This document shows positions 9,062-21,107 of a stretch of DNA of 64,000 nt, piece after piece. Source of the DNA: Augochlora pura. Lineage: Eukaryota; Arthropoda; Insecta; Hymenoptera; Halictidae. Below the pieces are notes generated by a model, which was not told where the DNA came from, searched no databases, and saw nothing but the letters and a program-made list of their open reading frames with translations. The DNA is taken from positions 2,604,001 to 2,668,000 of the forward strand of contig NC_135776.1 in the NCBI RefSeq assembly GCF_028453695.1. The letters run 5' to 3'. Position 1 is the stretch's first letter, and the number at the start of each line of letters is the position of its first letter. The position numbers and the translations under genes were made by a program.

Positions 9062-11565
9062 TAAATGATTATTTGAATTGGAGGAACAGGATTTATATTT
9101 ATCTGCTGCGATCACTTGTTCCAGATTTTATGAATCTACCGTGTGAAAATTTAGGCCGTCGATGAAAAAGAAAGTAGATGGTTGGTTGGACCGCGGGTCG
9201 CGGGGCCGAGTCGCGAAAGAGCCGATTGTCCGAAAAATATCGGAGGCCGGTATCGCAGGACGCGGTCGAACGCCCTCGCGTCCGCTCCGCGCGCGGTTCG
9301 ACGACTCGATTTAATCGCGGGCTCTCGCGGCCGGCCGCGAATCGAGGCCGCTCGACGCGGCGAGCGAGAAAGAGAGGGAACGGGAATAGGCGTCGAATCC
9401 ACGCGTCGACGAAAATTCGCCAGGCCGTCGGCCCCGGGGCTGCTCTAGGAAGGCGTTAGGCGGTTAAACGGTTAGCCGTGCCCCGAGCAATACTGTAAGT
9501 GCTAAATTAAATTCAGCGGAACGAGCGAGAGCCGCGGCGCGCGCCGAATCAAGAGACCTCCGCCGGCACACGCACACGGGTCGCGGTAACGTAAATGAGA
9601 GCGGGACACGAAGAGGGGCAGGCTGGAAAAGACAGACAGAGAGAGAGAGAGAGAGAGAGGGTGGTTCCGGCGCGGCGAGCGTGCGGGGACAAAGGGGTGA
9701 AAAAAAGTCCATGCTCGCGCGCGCGGATTTCGCCGCGTGAAAATTAGTTTTCCCGTTAATTGGACCGAGGGTACGCGAAGTCTCCATCCCGCGTAATTGG
9801 ATTCGTATACGCGTATATCCCCCCGTGTTCTTCTAGCGAGGCCGTGCTCGTTGCCCGATTTCCGGCTCGTTTGCTGTGCTCCGACTCGGCCGGCCCGTTT
9901 CACCGCGGATCCCGCCGCGAGTCGAAGCTCGTTTAGGCGGCGCTCGTGTTCCGGCTCCCGTTCGGCAATCGGGTACTGCGCGGGACAGCCGATCGTCTAC
10001 GGCGATTCGATTCTCGAAACCCGACACCATTTCACCCCCCTGCATCTATGCCCTGTTCTACGAACGTGTGGTCTTTGTCGACGTACGGCGCGCTCGCCGC
10101 GCCCCCGGCCATATTCCGCGCCGCGACCTTTCCGCAGAAAGAAGCCCGCGATACGGTCTAGATTAACTTTTGCTACCGGTTTAGTCGATACGCCGATTTA
10201 TCGGCGATCCGTGCCGCTTTTGCGCCGAGCCCCAATTATTATTCCTTTGTGGAGAACCGGGTGGGGGAGGGGACAAGTTTGATTTCGTTCCGAGGCCATC
10301 CCGCGCTCGTCAACTTCCCGGACAGCGGACCTTTGTTTCGCGAATTTTCTGATTGACGTGGAACTCGGGACACGCTCTACCCTCTTTTGAGGGACCGTTC
10401 TCTCGTCGGTGTGTGTGTACGCGTTTCGAATCATTTCTACCGCGGAACGATCCATTAACCCTTGAACTGCCACCTGGAATTGCCGGGCCACCCCACCGGT
10501 ACTCTGTATTTCACTCTGCGGCCGTGTAAATGTATATTAAAATTGTTGGGAATAATTGGAAGTATATTAAAATTGTCTGCAAAATTATTATCGTCGTCGT
10601 GCATTAATAAACGGGCTAAAAGTCCTCTACACACGTGGATTCTACCAATGAGAATTTAATTCTGACATATAAATTTTTTCGGGATCTTTATAAAAATGTT
10701 CGATGAAAAAGAAGCTATTTGGAGGATTGTGTTAGATAAATACTTCTTCGAAACAATTCGAGCTCTGGTTACGGGAACCAATTTGGCCGCGACCTGGGTA
10801 GCATCGCTGCGAAATCAGCAGAATTCAACCCGATGTCTTGTTCTCCTCCGAAGATCTTCCTCGACTGTATTCTTAGCCTCTGCCATCTCTCTGCTACCAG
10901 CCTGATAATTCTGTGGCTAGTCCGCCAGCTCTACCACCAGTTCGACTGTCTCTATCGCGAAGTTTACACTAACCAGTGCATACCGACGCTTCTTGCTATA
11001 ACAAAATTACAAAGCTCGGACTGTTAAAGTTCAACTTCAAACTGTTAAAGTTCTTCGACAAGAGTACTCCGGTGTACTCTATCCTCAAACTTGACTGAAT
11101 TCAATATGCAGTAGCGATTATGTCATAACAAAGGGAATAGGTCATATGCAGGCTCCAGCAATGGCTGCGACTGCGACTAGAATCTGCCCTAGATCCGGCC
11201 AGGTAGTCTGATCACTAGGCTACCTATCAAATCCTATAGATCCACGTCTGCAGTTTGACGGCGCATGAAAAAGACAACATCGCCCGACAAAGCCTCCAAT
11301 CATAATTCTCTCTCCCTAATAGAGAGCCGGCTCTCTCTCTCTGTGTGTGGTGCCGTCGACGGGTTAGTCGAGATTCGGCTGTTAAATGAAACCCTCTCCG
11401 AACCCCAATTTTTACGTACCGCGTTGCTTCCTTCGCGGTTATAGTGATTGGATAGTTTTCGATTGCAATCATTTCTAATAGTACAGATTCAAATTTAATT
11501 TATTCGGATATAAGGGTGTAGAATTAACTTTACTTGTCAAAGTACACCAAGGGGTTGAAAAATAC
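9062..11565. other. intronic segment, no gene seen
   Basis: A GC-rich block at 9180-10440 has a (GA)n at 9637-9660, followed by an AT-balanced stretch to 11565. At 10453 the sequence TTAACCCTTGAACTGCC resembles the start of another TTAA element, but no matching right end was found. Frames such as 9797-10282 are arginine/proline-rich shadows. Confidence 0.4.
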
Positions 11566-11763
11566 GATTACTAAATATGAATATTATTAATTTATTTCAA
11601 ATCGAAACCAAATTTAAGTCTTCTGTTGTCAAAGCAAAGAATGGAAAGTAAATGAGGACAATAGAAGTAATAGGAATTGTCTAGTCCTATTTAAAAAAAA
11701 GTATTAAGAAGAAATAATTGTTAATCACACAGCATGAAAGGAATCATAGTGCAAGGGTATAAA
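11566..11763 (+). mobile_element. family A miniature element, 5'-truncated and decayed
   Basis: From about GATTACTAAATATGAATATT onward it aligns with the interior of the A copy at 28781. It then matches the common A right half (AAGTATTAAGAA, GCATGAAAGGAATCATAGTG) and ends in GCAAGGG followed by TATAA in place of GTTAA. The left CCCCTTGCACT terminus is not recognisable. An old, inactive copy. Confidence 0.65.
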
Positions 11764-12730
11764 AATCTACTAAGAATATATTCCCACTAAAAATCCACGA
11801 AATTAAATTTTCCAGACACCCAATCGAGAGCTAAAAGAGGCATTGTCTCAAAAATTCCAGAAAAAAGCCTGAAATATAATGTAACTATATTTATATAAAA
11901 AATCTAATACCACCTGTCGAATACTATACGCGTCGCCAAATCAGCAACGAGTAGAACATCCCCGAGATTATACGTCTGCGACGAAGGAGAGTCAGAGAGT
12001 CTATCAAAGAGGTAGCTTGTCGATCAACCTCGCTGATTAAAATTCCCGGTACACCTGGATCGCAAGCCGGCGCCAAACTGCCAGCGATTAGGTAGCCGAT
12101 CTCGCTATCTTTCTTCGTAGGCGTTCCTCGAGTCTTATTACAAGGGACGGGGGGTGGCGGCGGCGGAGGCTCGGAAGAGGAACGCTCGCGGACGGTCTCG
12201 AGCCGGGCAGGTTCGCCGTGCCGGAATCTAGCGGGCGTACATTCCCAGTGATTTAAGCAGCCCGTGCCGAGACGACGCGATGGGGGTTACCGGGGGTGGA
12301 GACCGGGGGGCACAGGGCGCATGCACTGGGCCAACACTACGAAAATATCCGCTGGCCGACTGCCAACTCGCTGCCTCCGCCGCCTTTCCGCGAGACGACT
12401 CTCTCTCTCCCTCTCTCTTTCTCTTTCTCTCTCTCTTTCTCTCTCTCTTGCCATAGGCTCGACCGAAGCGTACGCGATGTATCGCGAGGGTACAACGCAC
12501 GTATCGCTATTTATGGATCCTCGTCCGCCGATTTATCGGTATCGAGCGTATTTACAAGCGCCAACCCCATCGGCCACCCCCTCGACCACCCTCGACGCAC
12601 ACGTGCGCCGGGTCTCAGCCCATAAGTAGTGGGACGTCCATTGAATTTCTAAAAACCCGCTGATATTTCATTTACATTGAACCGGTTCCGCGACGGGAGC
12701 GGTGTACTTTGAACTCACCCTCGCAACCCC
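11764..12730. other. intronic segment, no gene seen
   Basis: AT-rich to about 11930, then mixed, then GC-rich from 12120 with a pyrimidine tract at 12400-12449. The frames at 12264-12629 translate that CT repeat as SLSLSL or PLSFSF and are not genes. Confidence 0.4.
12400..12449. repeat. CT-rich microsatellite
   Basis: A CTCT/CTTT imperfect pyrimidine tract of about 50 bases. Confidence 0.85.
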
Positions 12731-13082
12731 TTAACCACTTAGCTGCGTATTTATCAGCTATATTTAGAAGATAAATTCTTGTTATGCGGTTTATCAATTA
12801 CACTTGACGTTGTTTTCTTGGTAATTGTTCTAGAATCGTCCCAAATCCAAATCTACGAATATGTTACTGTAAGCACTTACACATAAACTGTAGGAGAAGT
12901 ATATTTATTATAACAGATTGTTGACCGGGAACGTCGTATGACGTCTTTGCATTCCCAAACTAATAATAGCCGGTGACATGAGATTGATTCAGCGTAAAAT
13001 TGCCGGTCAACAATGTGATAAGATGTAAAATTGCCGTTTCCTCATGACGTGTACACGCGTCGTACGCAGCCAACAGGTTGGA
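12731..13082 (+). mobile_element. TTAA-flanked miniature element, family C, with internal insertion
   Basis: The left end TTAACCACTTAGCTGCGT starts at 12731. The right end GTCGTACGCAGCCAACAGG is a decayed match to the right terminus of the C copy at 15563-15752, ending near 13082. The two copies share internal segments (TATTTAGAAGATAAATTC, GTAAAATTGCCGTTTCC). This copy is about 160 bp longer, largely because of the nested segment at 12920-13011. Confidence 0.65.
12920..13011. mobile_element. small nested inverted-repeat element inside C
   Basis: A 92-bp segment is bounded by GTTGACCGG and its reverse complement CCGGTCAAC, with pairing extending to GATTGTTGACCGG / CCGGTCAACAATG. It is absent from the C copy at 15563. 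Its left part (TTGACCGGGAACGTCGTATG) resembles the reverse complement of a C right end, so it may be a C-related deletion derivative inserted into C. Confidence 0.55.
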
Positions 13083-13715
13083 CCATGCGTGATCATGGTC
13101 CAGGAATAAAAAATTAATAATATTCATATTTTCACTCAGCCATTTTTTACACGAATTCACGAAATCCGCGGTCTACCATTGCTAACAAGAGCGGTTCGTT
13201 TTTCCAGATATCCATAGAGTCGGTTTCGAAAAAAGCTAACGACTAGATGTTATAGTACACCGCGTCCTATTACTATGATTCAGCGAATGATCGATAAAAC
13301 GAGCACGGGCGTTAAAACGTCCGTAGCAAGTAGACCGCGTATTTGATGCAACTATGAGAAAACTAACCAGCTGAAATATAAAATTGTGAACACTTCAACG
13401 ATGTATTACAACGTTTGCAACTTATCGAAATTACGAGGCGAAACAGCTGGTTTTATTGCTTAGATAGCATGCATTGCTCACGGTGTTTTTCGGTATCGCG
13501 ATTCAGCTATCAAAATATGAAATATAAAAGATATGTAAAACACAGTGTTACCGAGTAGGCCGAGCTTTGTTCTAATTACGCGGGGGTTTGAATCTGGGGC
13601 AGTGATTCGACGATGAAAATCGCGAAGATGGGATTTGTCTGATCGCGCTTTGTTACCGCGCGTGTGCGCTCGAGGATCGCGACGGCCGGACCGCGCGCGT
13701 TCGATCGGTCGCCGA

Positions 13716-13717
<2 letters not shown>

Positions 13718-13767
<50 letters not shown>
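13718..13767. repeat. (CT)25 microsatellite
   Basis: An uninterrupted CT run of about 50 bases, one of the two longest perfect dinucleotide arrays in the window (the other is at 46435). Confidence 0.9.
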
Positions 13768-13769
<2 letters not shown>

Positions 13770-14062
13770 GGGGGGCGGAGAGGGCGGCGGTAAAAAAGGA
13801 GAAAATTCGACACACATTCGCCGGTATCGGGGGCTGTAGATCGGCGGTTCGAGGAAGAGGGGGGCCGCCGACGCGATGCAATCGGAAGCCTCGAGGAAAC
13901 ATGGCTGGCCGCGAGTTCTCGGCCGCGTGCGCGCTCGCGCACGGTCGATGGCCTTACAGCGGGGCCGGTTTCCGCGTCGTAGGCCACGTTTACGCCGGTG
14001 CAGCAACCCGCGAATTCTGCGCGACCTGTGCGAGGCACACCCGCACACGTAGAGAAACATCC

Positions 14063-14092
14063 CCTCTCTCTCTCTCTCTCTCTCGCTCTCTT
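14063..14092. repeat. (CT)n microsatellite
   Basis: A CT run of about 30 bases with one G interruption. Confidence 0.85.
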
Positions 14093-15562
14093 CAGCTCTC
14101 GTGCCAATGGAGAGACCAGTGACAGAAGCAGAGCGCGCGAGAGATACAGACACACACGCGGCGCCGGATACACGCGCAAGGTTTTGACGTTCGCTGCGCT
14201 CCGACAGCCGGAAAGCTCTTGAAGCAATTAAAATGAAAATGCACGAGACGAGTGCGTCGCCGTTGTCAGTCTATGTTTATAAAAATAAACGTGACGCGCT
14301 GGCCCCGATTTTCCGAGCGGAGCCGAGCCGAGCCGAGCGCAGCGCGCACACCACTTCCATTTCGTCGCGCGACGACTGAGCTAAACGACCACCGACGCGA
14401 CGCTTCACGTGTCCACTCCTCTCCTCTCTCGCTCTCTCTGGTCATGATGGACCAGCCGCGAAATTGTTCGAAATCGCTTCGACGCGTCCGACTCGCATAG
14501 ACCGCGCGAACATCCTCGCGCTTTTACAACGAAGATACCGCGAGCGAGTTGAATTTCACGCGCGTCCGACCGCGCAACAGATACTTGTCGCAGTTTGAAA
14601 GAGGATGTCCCGAAGTGCCGATTTCTGCCGCGTCTGTATTCTTTATCGAGCTTTTATTCAATCGCATTATCTTCTTAAACACTGCAGATGGCTTTCTTAG
14701 GTAAATAAAATTAAATAAACGTGGCTTTCTTAATTCTTGCCGAAACTCGGGATGCAATCTTCTCGTTGCAGCAATTTTAGGCATATATGTTCATAAGAGG
14801 TATAGTGGTGGTCTTCTTGGAGGTATAGTGTCCGATTCTTCCTCCCTTCTCCTGTGTTCATCCTCGTCTTCGAAGTTAACTGTCTCAGAACAATGTTCCT
14901 CCTCAGCACACTTTTTATTTCCAACAAAAATCGGAAAGAGCATTGCCTAAACCAATTAATCTAAACTAATTAATCTAAACCATATAAAAAAAAAAGAAAC
15001 AGTAACAGGTTCGAAATAATTTATCTCGTCGTTTTCGTATTTCCAACCGGAGAAAAATCTGAGAAAAAACCGGAGATTTCTCTCCGGACGGTGTTCTTTC
15101 CAAGAAAAAATTTCTCATTATCCGGAATAATTATTTCGTAGAACCGTGAATGAAAATAACACGTCCGGCGAAATAATATTTCGAACTTTACTGCTTTATA
15201 AAATATGATCGGGAGGGACGGCATTGGGGGAATAATTATAAAATAACAGAGCGGTATTATTTGAAACAATATTTCAATTAACGTCACTTCAGAAGTGCCG
15301 ATATTTAAAAAGCGACTGGCGTGTACGTTGTTTCGTCGCAAGTTTTTATTACACCAGGCATTTCGAGTCGAACGTTTATCAATTAAAAAAAAGTCTTCGC
15401 GAAGCTTCGGGCTTTCGTGTTAATATTGGATTCGAACGCATTAAACGCGAGGCTGTTTCGTATCAGTTTTATAAACGTAACAATGAGTTATTACGAACGA
15501 ACGTTGTTGTAACATTTTCCACGATTTTATTATGATATTTTTGTAGTTCGAATAACCGAAAA

Positions 15563-15752
15563 TTAACCAGTTAGCTGCGTCGATATATTTAGAAGATAAA
15601 TTTTGTTACGCCACTTATCGATCATACTTTGTACAATCGTTTTGTCAATTGTTCTAAAATTATCCTAAACCGTGCGAAATTTACTTTTATTATAAGACGT
15701 AAAATTGCCATTTCCTTGTGGCGTGTATACACGTCATACGCTAACCGGTTAA
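15563..15752 (+). mobile_element. TTAA-flanked miniature element, family C, complete copy
   Basis: It is bounded by TTAA at 15563-15566 and 15749-15752 (190 bp). The left terminus is TTAACCAGTTAGCTGCG. The right terminus reverse-complements to TTAACCGGTTAGCGTATG, so 12 of the first 13 positions match. It is non-coding and has the same architecture as families A, B and D but an unrelated sequence. Confidence 0.75.
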
Positions 15753-16181
15753 AGGAAAAATTAGGGATCCGTCATTTCGACGCGTTCGGTAAACCCGAGG
15801 CTGAAAGGTCTTCTTCGGCAAAGGGGGTTGGTTCTGACCTGTCGACACCGCCGTTCGCGAGCCGAAAGTTTCCCGAGGCTAATGAAATCGCTGGCCGGTC
15901 TGTAAATCGTCCCTGTTTATTTTCTCGCGCGATTTAGACACCTCGAGGATGAACCCGCGGCGCCTCGTTCCCAACCTAGCCCCTCTTGGAAAAGCAAACA
16001 GCCATCAAGAAACACGTGTTTATTTATCGCGGCGCGGTCGGGCGGCGGGCGGCGCGTGTTACTTTCGTGTAAACCTCGTTCCGTCGGGCCGGAGCCCCAT
16101 AAAAATCGACTCGCCCCAAAGAGAGAGGTAGGGGGAGGATGGGTTCCGCAGTTGCTGCGAAGTCAGGCACGGCGTCGGCTC

Positions 16182-16234
16182 ATCATCCGCCGCGGCATGA
16201 ACCCGCGGAATCCGGCATTGTTGCGGCGGATGAT
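16182..16234. repeat. 12-bp perfect inverted repeat, 29-nt loop
   Basis: ATCATCCGCCGC at 16182-16193 pairs exactly with GCGGCGGATGAT at 16223-16234. The loop itself contains a further GC-rich pairing (CCGCGG with CCGCGG-type sequence). It could form a two-stem structure in RNA or a cruciform. Confidence 0.75.
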
Positions 16235-17380
16235 CAAAACACACAGGTGTCCCGTGAAGCAGCGCCGAGAACGAGGGTCGCCTAACAAAAGGCGAGAGAG
16301 AGGGTTGCGGCCGGGGAGGATGCTTCATCCCCTATCTTCATCCACTCTGCGCCGTCTAATAGGTTCCTCGAGGAAAAGTCATCTCCCCACCCCCCTCTCT
16401 CTCTTTCTCGCCCGATAAAAAGATAAAAGGGGCGCCGTCATCCTGCCAATTCCGTCGAACCCGCCGCCACCGCCCGTATTGGCCCCGTCGTCGCCCCGTG
16501 CACACCGCCGATGCACCGAATGCACATTCGGGTGACTCCGCGCTCCTGCAAATTAGTCAGCTGCGCCGTCTTCGAGAGCAGTTCCAGTTGTGCGTTGCCG
16601 TGGGGGGAATCGATATTGTGCTTCGAGCACTTCGAATTAGCTGAACTAATTCCGGGAGCGGTTAGTATTGCTCGAAAGAGAATTTTTAAAGAGGATTGAG
16701 ACGCGTGGTAATTACTTCGTCGAAGATTATTCGTGTAAAATAATGGTAAAAATAACGTTTATTTTTGTAAGCGGATCAACTCTTCGTTACACGATACAAA
16801 AATACGATAGTAAAACAGAGTTCGAACAATGAAAGTGAAAAAAAATGAAAAGTCTTGTAGCCAGACTTTTTACATTTAAAACAAAATTGTAACAATAAAT
16901 CGAAATTCTGTTTTAGGAATTGGTAAACGCTGCCGCATTGTTTCGGCACATGTTGATGCGAATAAATGCATGAACTAAAGAAATCGATAAATTTTTTAAT
17001 TCGTCAATTTTCATTTCGCAGGAAAATTCGCTGTCGCCCAGCGATGCGGATACGATGCGGCGTGTAACGACGTAATATAACAGAAATCCAGATATCTAAA
17101 GATAAGCGAAGAGTATGGCGCACCGCGTGGAACTCTGAATTCTTAAACGTGTGGAGCGAACTGCGAGAGGATTTTCGAGTATCTTCCTCGATGGTAATTA
17201 ATGTATAGAAGAGATAAAGCGAGAGATTATTTCGGAACGATGCGCGGATAATCGGTCTCCCGCGGGATGCGCACCAAGACCTAAGAGGAAAAATAGATCA
17301 CCAATTAGTCTCAGCACTCACGGCCGCTCGCTTTTCCCCTCGATTGTAATAGACTGCCCACGGTCGGGTTACGTTTATTC

Positions 17381-17395
17381 AAAAAAAAAAAAAAA
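17381..17395. repeat. A15 homopolymer
   Basis: Fifteen consecutive A. No upstream retroposon body was recognised. Confidence 0.9.
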
Positions 17396-20300
17396 GAATC
17401 CCGGCCATCGAAGAGGCCGGCTCATAAATCACGTTTAACAACAGACCCGATTATTTTTATCGGCAGAAACTCGCGAAGTATAATCGCCTGGTCGCGTCGG
17501 TTTGCCCGGCGAAATCGCGCGCTGAATCAGACGAGTTCGCGAGCGTGTGTAGTGGACATCTAGTTGTATCTAGAGTTAATTCGGTGTAGGGTAATGCACC
17601 CGGTTACACCAGGCTAACCGATCACGGTATATTCGATTTATTTTCAAGCATAATTAATTCGACGTTCCGTATTTGTTGGGACGACGAGGTTGGGAGATGA
17701 GATGGTACCTTATATTTTAAATAGTTTAAAAGGGCGATCGCGACAATGAAATCAATGTTTATCAATGTAACTTATTGCAATTTGAACGTAACACAATATT
17801 ACGCTTTATGACTATATTAAAAGTGATTCGCGACTAGCTTGGTAGGCTGGCCTGGAACGACTGACCCATTTCTTCGTAGGCTCTTAGTTAAATAGGAATG
17901 GTAGCGCGATAAACATCAGATACGAAATGTTAATTTAGAAGAGGAAGAAACGTCAATTAGGAAACAAATGGCTGCGAGGGGAGGTGTCGAACACCCCGCG
18001 CGATTATTCCGTGGTTAAGGAAAGTCATTTAAATTGCTGAAGTTGTGATTTCGTAGGGAGAACTCTTAAAGACTGGTGAAAGGGCACAGTAATTGGCCGG
18101 CCTTACCCCATGGTAGAGCGGCGGAGTGGTCGCGCCTTTGTTCGGTCTGGGTAAGGATTTGGTCGCGTCGGCCGCGTCGACGCGCGCGGGTCAGCTTTCA
18201 ACGGGGCTGCGAAAGGGCCGAGCTTACGCGTCCGCGCCGGGCCGCGGCGAGCCGGCCCCGAGGATCACGCGATTTCGCAATCATACGCGGCCGGGTAGGG
18301 TAACATGCACCCGACGGGCTTATCATGCGCCGCAAAGTGAAATTATTCCAGGTGAACCCTTGTCGCCGATACGCGCGCGTGTCGCGTGGGTGGGCGAGCC
18401 CGCACGACACGCCGCGCCTTTCGCCTCTCGTCTTTCGTCTCCCGCCTCACTCGTCTTCCTCCTCTCGTCTCCCGCCTCTCTCGTCTTTCCACCCCCGCCG
18501 TTTCGCGGACTCGAATTTAGCCGGCCCGAGTCCGCAACCCTCTCCTCTCCCTCTCGCCCCGCGAGAAAGCCGAGCTTTTTTTCCCAGCGCGGTGCAACGG
18601 TCGGGTCGCAGCCGCGCGCGGAGCGTGCAAACGCCACCCGGAAGAAGGTTTTTCGCTGCTCGTTAGCGCTTATCGATTTTTCCACCGATGCCCCGCACGG
18701 ATTTTACTCGGCACGCGGCCACCGTCCATTACCACGCTAATGTCTGCTCGCGGATAAGACCGGCCCGGGGTTTTACGAGGCCGACTCTCTCTCCGCCCGG
18801 TAAAGTGTGACTTTTTGAATATGCCCGCTCGGGCTTGTGTCCGGGGCACACGCCTCCCGCGCCACGCGGTTATCGTTTATTTAAACCATACTCGATCCCG
18901 CCGCCTATGCGAACCTTGATATACCGCTGCCAGTCATGAACGGAAGCCGGACTCTCCGCGAACCCTTCTCCCCCCACCCCGCCCGGCGAGATTGCGCAAC
19001 CGAAGAAATGGAACAAGCCGAAACGGCTGCTTCTTTCCACCGGTCGGGCTTTATTTCTGGTCTAGTCGATTTTACCAAGAGTTCCGCCCGGGGCACGTGG
19101 CCGGACTAAACACACAATTAAACCGAATAATAATAATTACGGTAATAAGATAATCATAATCGCAATAATATCAACCTATTTGCATCACAAAGAAAAGTCA
19201 AAAATTCGTTCTTATCACCAAAATCTTTTTTTACTGTATTTTAATGACAGGTATAAATAATATGCGCTCTGGTGATAAATGCCTAAGTAAAATACTCACA
19301 TATAGACGCTTATGATACAAATGAGTTAAAATGAGTAGCATAGACTTCCGGTACAACATTATTTAAACAATGAGAAAGAATCGTTAAAGAACAGGGACGG
19401 ATTGTGTCGTACACTTGCTTAAACGTGCTAGAAGCGTAATAGAAACGTCCGTGTACAAGCTCCGCGCGGGAAAGAGACGAAGACAGTGCGCGAAGTTAGG
19501 GGTTGCAAGCGCATCCTTTGAGATTCCACGGAAACGCAAGGCGATGCAGCACAGCGAATCTTTGTTTGACACCGTGGATTTTCATCGTGGAAACTTAGCG
19601 GCATAAGGAAACTCGCGCGCACATACACACACACTGATCTTGACGAAACTTACAAGGGATTACTTACGAGTGACGGTTCCCTTAAGCAGAGGCGAAGGGG
19701 TGAAAACGGCATCGAAGTTGCAGCACACACCTTTCTGGCGCTGTTCAAACGAGATTAAGACAAGGTTACTCTGTGTGTTGAACAAGCCCTTTATTATTTT
19801 AGTTTTGTCGCCTCCTCTTTGGAACAATTGCCGACACGCGACATATAAATATAGCAACATAGATATGATATAAAGACGATAACATAAATATGATATAAAA
19901 TATATGACAGAAAAATTCTAATTTAAAAAAGCAATTTATAAGACAAATTCATGTATAATAAATATTGTATAATTCCGCCAGACACTATTCGCGGAGCATC
20001 TTCGAGAAGACGAAAACACGTTTAAAAAGAATACAACAAGCTTGAATAGAAGAAAAACATCTGGACAAAAAAAGAATAAAATGAGACGTCTCCTCGAAAG
20101 GAAGAAAACATCTCGGGCAAAGAGGGAAACCATCTTGGAAGTTATCTAAACAGCCGGAACATCCCGGGCAGGGATTGATTCCCCGGCTCCTTAAATTACA
20201 CGACTGTTGGGTTACCGGAGGCGATCCCCCGACGGGGAGGGGTGAGGGCAGGTTAATAGTCGATCCGCGGCGGCGGTGGCCTGCGGAGGAGTTCGATTCG

Positions 20301-20820
20301 CGATGCAGAGGCCCCGCGATATCTTTTTCCCCCAATTCGGCGAAAGTCCCGTGAGAAAGGCGAGCGAGAGGGTAACAAGAGAAAGAGAGAGAGAGAGAGG
20401 GATATCGGAGGAGAACTCCGGCGATAGCTCGCGATGGCTCGACGAAGCCCGACGGTTCGTCGGGTAATTAAGTGTCCTTTGCGACGGGGGGAGCTTTACG
20501 AGTCGATCCCGTCGAGTGGACGTAAATTACCGACGGGAACGAGCGGAGAAGCGTATATCCGCGAGCGCGCGCAGCCCGCCGGGATCGAGGCCACCAAAGA
20601 GAATCCCGGCAAATCGGTTTTCGAATTCGTGCTGTGCTCGCGCGGGATGCTACCCGGCCGACCTTTCTTTCCTCCGTCGGTCTCCGTAAGAAGATCAAGC
20701 AATCTGGGAGAAGTCGCCGAGAGATCCGTGTGTGTGGACGAAATACCTTCAAATTAGGCGTCTTCCGCTGCGATTCGATTCCTCGCGGTAGCCACCGCTC
20801 CGATAATTGATTCTTTGAAA

Positions 20821-20940
20821 AATGAGACCGACTCGAATTAAATTGAATTCGAGTAAAAATTGTCTGATTCTATTATGAAAAATATTAAGAACAAGTGCTG
20901 ATCAACGCAGCGTAGGAGGAATCGTAGTGCAAGGGGTTAA
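20821..20940 (+). mobile_element. family A miniature element, right-half remnant
   Basis: Only the right part is present: a match to the A interior (AATATTAAGAACAAGTGCTG), then GGAATCGTAGTGCAAGGGG and a final TTAA at 20937-20940. The left terminus is missing. It is followed 4 bases later by the 15-bp tandem array at 20945. Confidence 0.7.
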
Positions 20941-20944
20941 ATTG

Positions 20945-21049
20945 AATCGTATTAAATAAAATCGAATTAATTTAAATCGTATTAAATTAAATCGAATTAA
21001 ATTAAATTGCGTTACATTAGATTGGACTAAATTAAATCGAGTTAAATCA
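20945..21049. repeat. 15-bp minisatellite, seven units
   Basis: Seven consecutive 15-mers follow the pattern AATCGAATTAAATTA. The first four alternate AATCGTATTAAATAA-like and AATCGAATTAATTTA-like units, giving a 30-bp higher-order period, and the last three are diverged. The array begins at the TTAA end of the A remnant, so it may have arisen by slippage from the element boundary. Confidence 0.85.
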
Positions 21050-21056
21050 CCATCCA

Positions 21057-21107
21057 TTTTTACGTAACATTTCATACTTTACCGGTCGGTAAAGGGTGAC
21101 GTAAAAA
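21057..21107. repeat. two-stage hairpin
   Basis: TTTTTACGT (21057-21065) pairs with ACGTAAAAA (21099-21107). Inside it CTTTACCG (21077-21084) pairs with CGGTAAAG (21087-21094) across a 2-nt spacer. The result is an imperfect hairpin of about 51 nt with a bulged middle. Confidence 0.7.

Larger units (their letters stand above)
13083..15562. other. intronic segment, no gene seen
   Basis: AT-rich to 13560. A GC-rich block at 13570-14540 has CT runs at 13718-13767 and 14063-14092. AT-rich from 14590 to 15560. Frames of 249 aa (13478-14227 minus) and 166 aa translate the GA repeat and overlap each other. Confidence 0.4.
15753..20820. other. intronic segment, no gene seen
   Basis: GC-rich blocks at 15950-16560, 18060-19100 and 20140-20760 alternate with AT-rich stretches at 16720-17980 and 19110-20130. 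It contains a hairpin at 16182-16234, an A15 run at 17381-17395 and a duplicated CTCGTCTCCCGCCTC motif near 18430-18480. Frames of 100-204 aa in the GC-rich blocks have no recognisable domain. Confidence 0.4.

Noticed and set aside
10453..10490. TTAACCCTTGAACTGCC as another TTAA element
   Set aside because: Only a left-end resemblance. No inverted right terminus or second copy was found in the window.
13478..14227. 249-aa minus-strand frame
   Set aside because: Contains a long RERERE stretch from the GA microsatellite. Typical repeat artefact.
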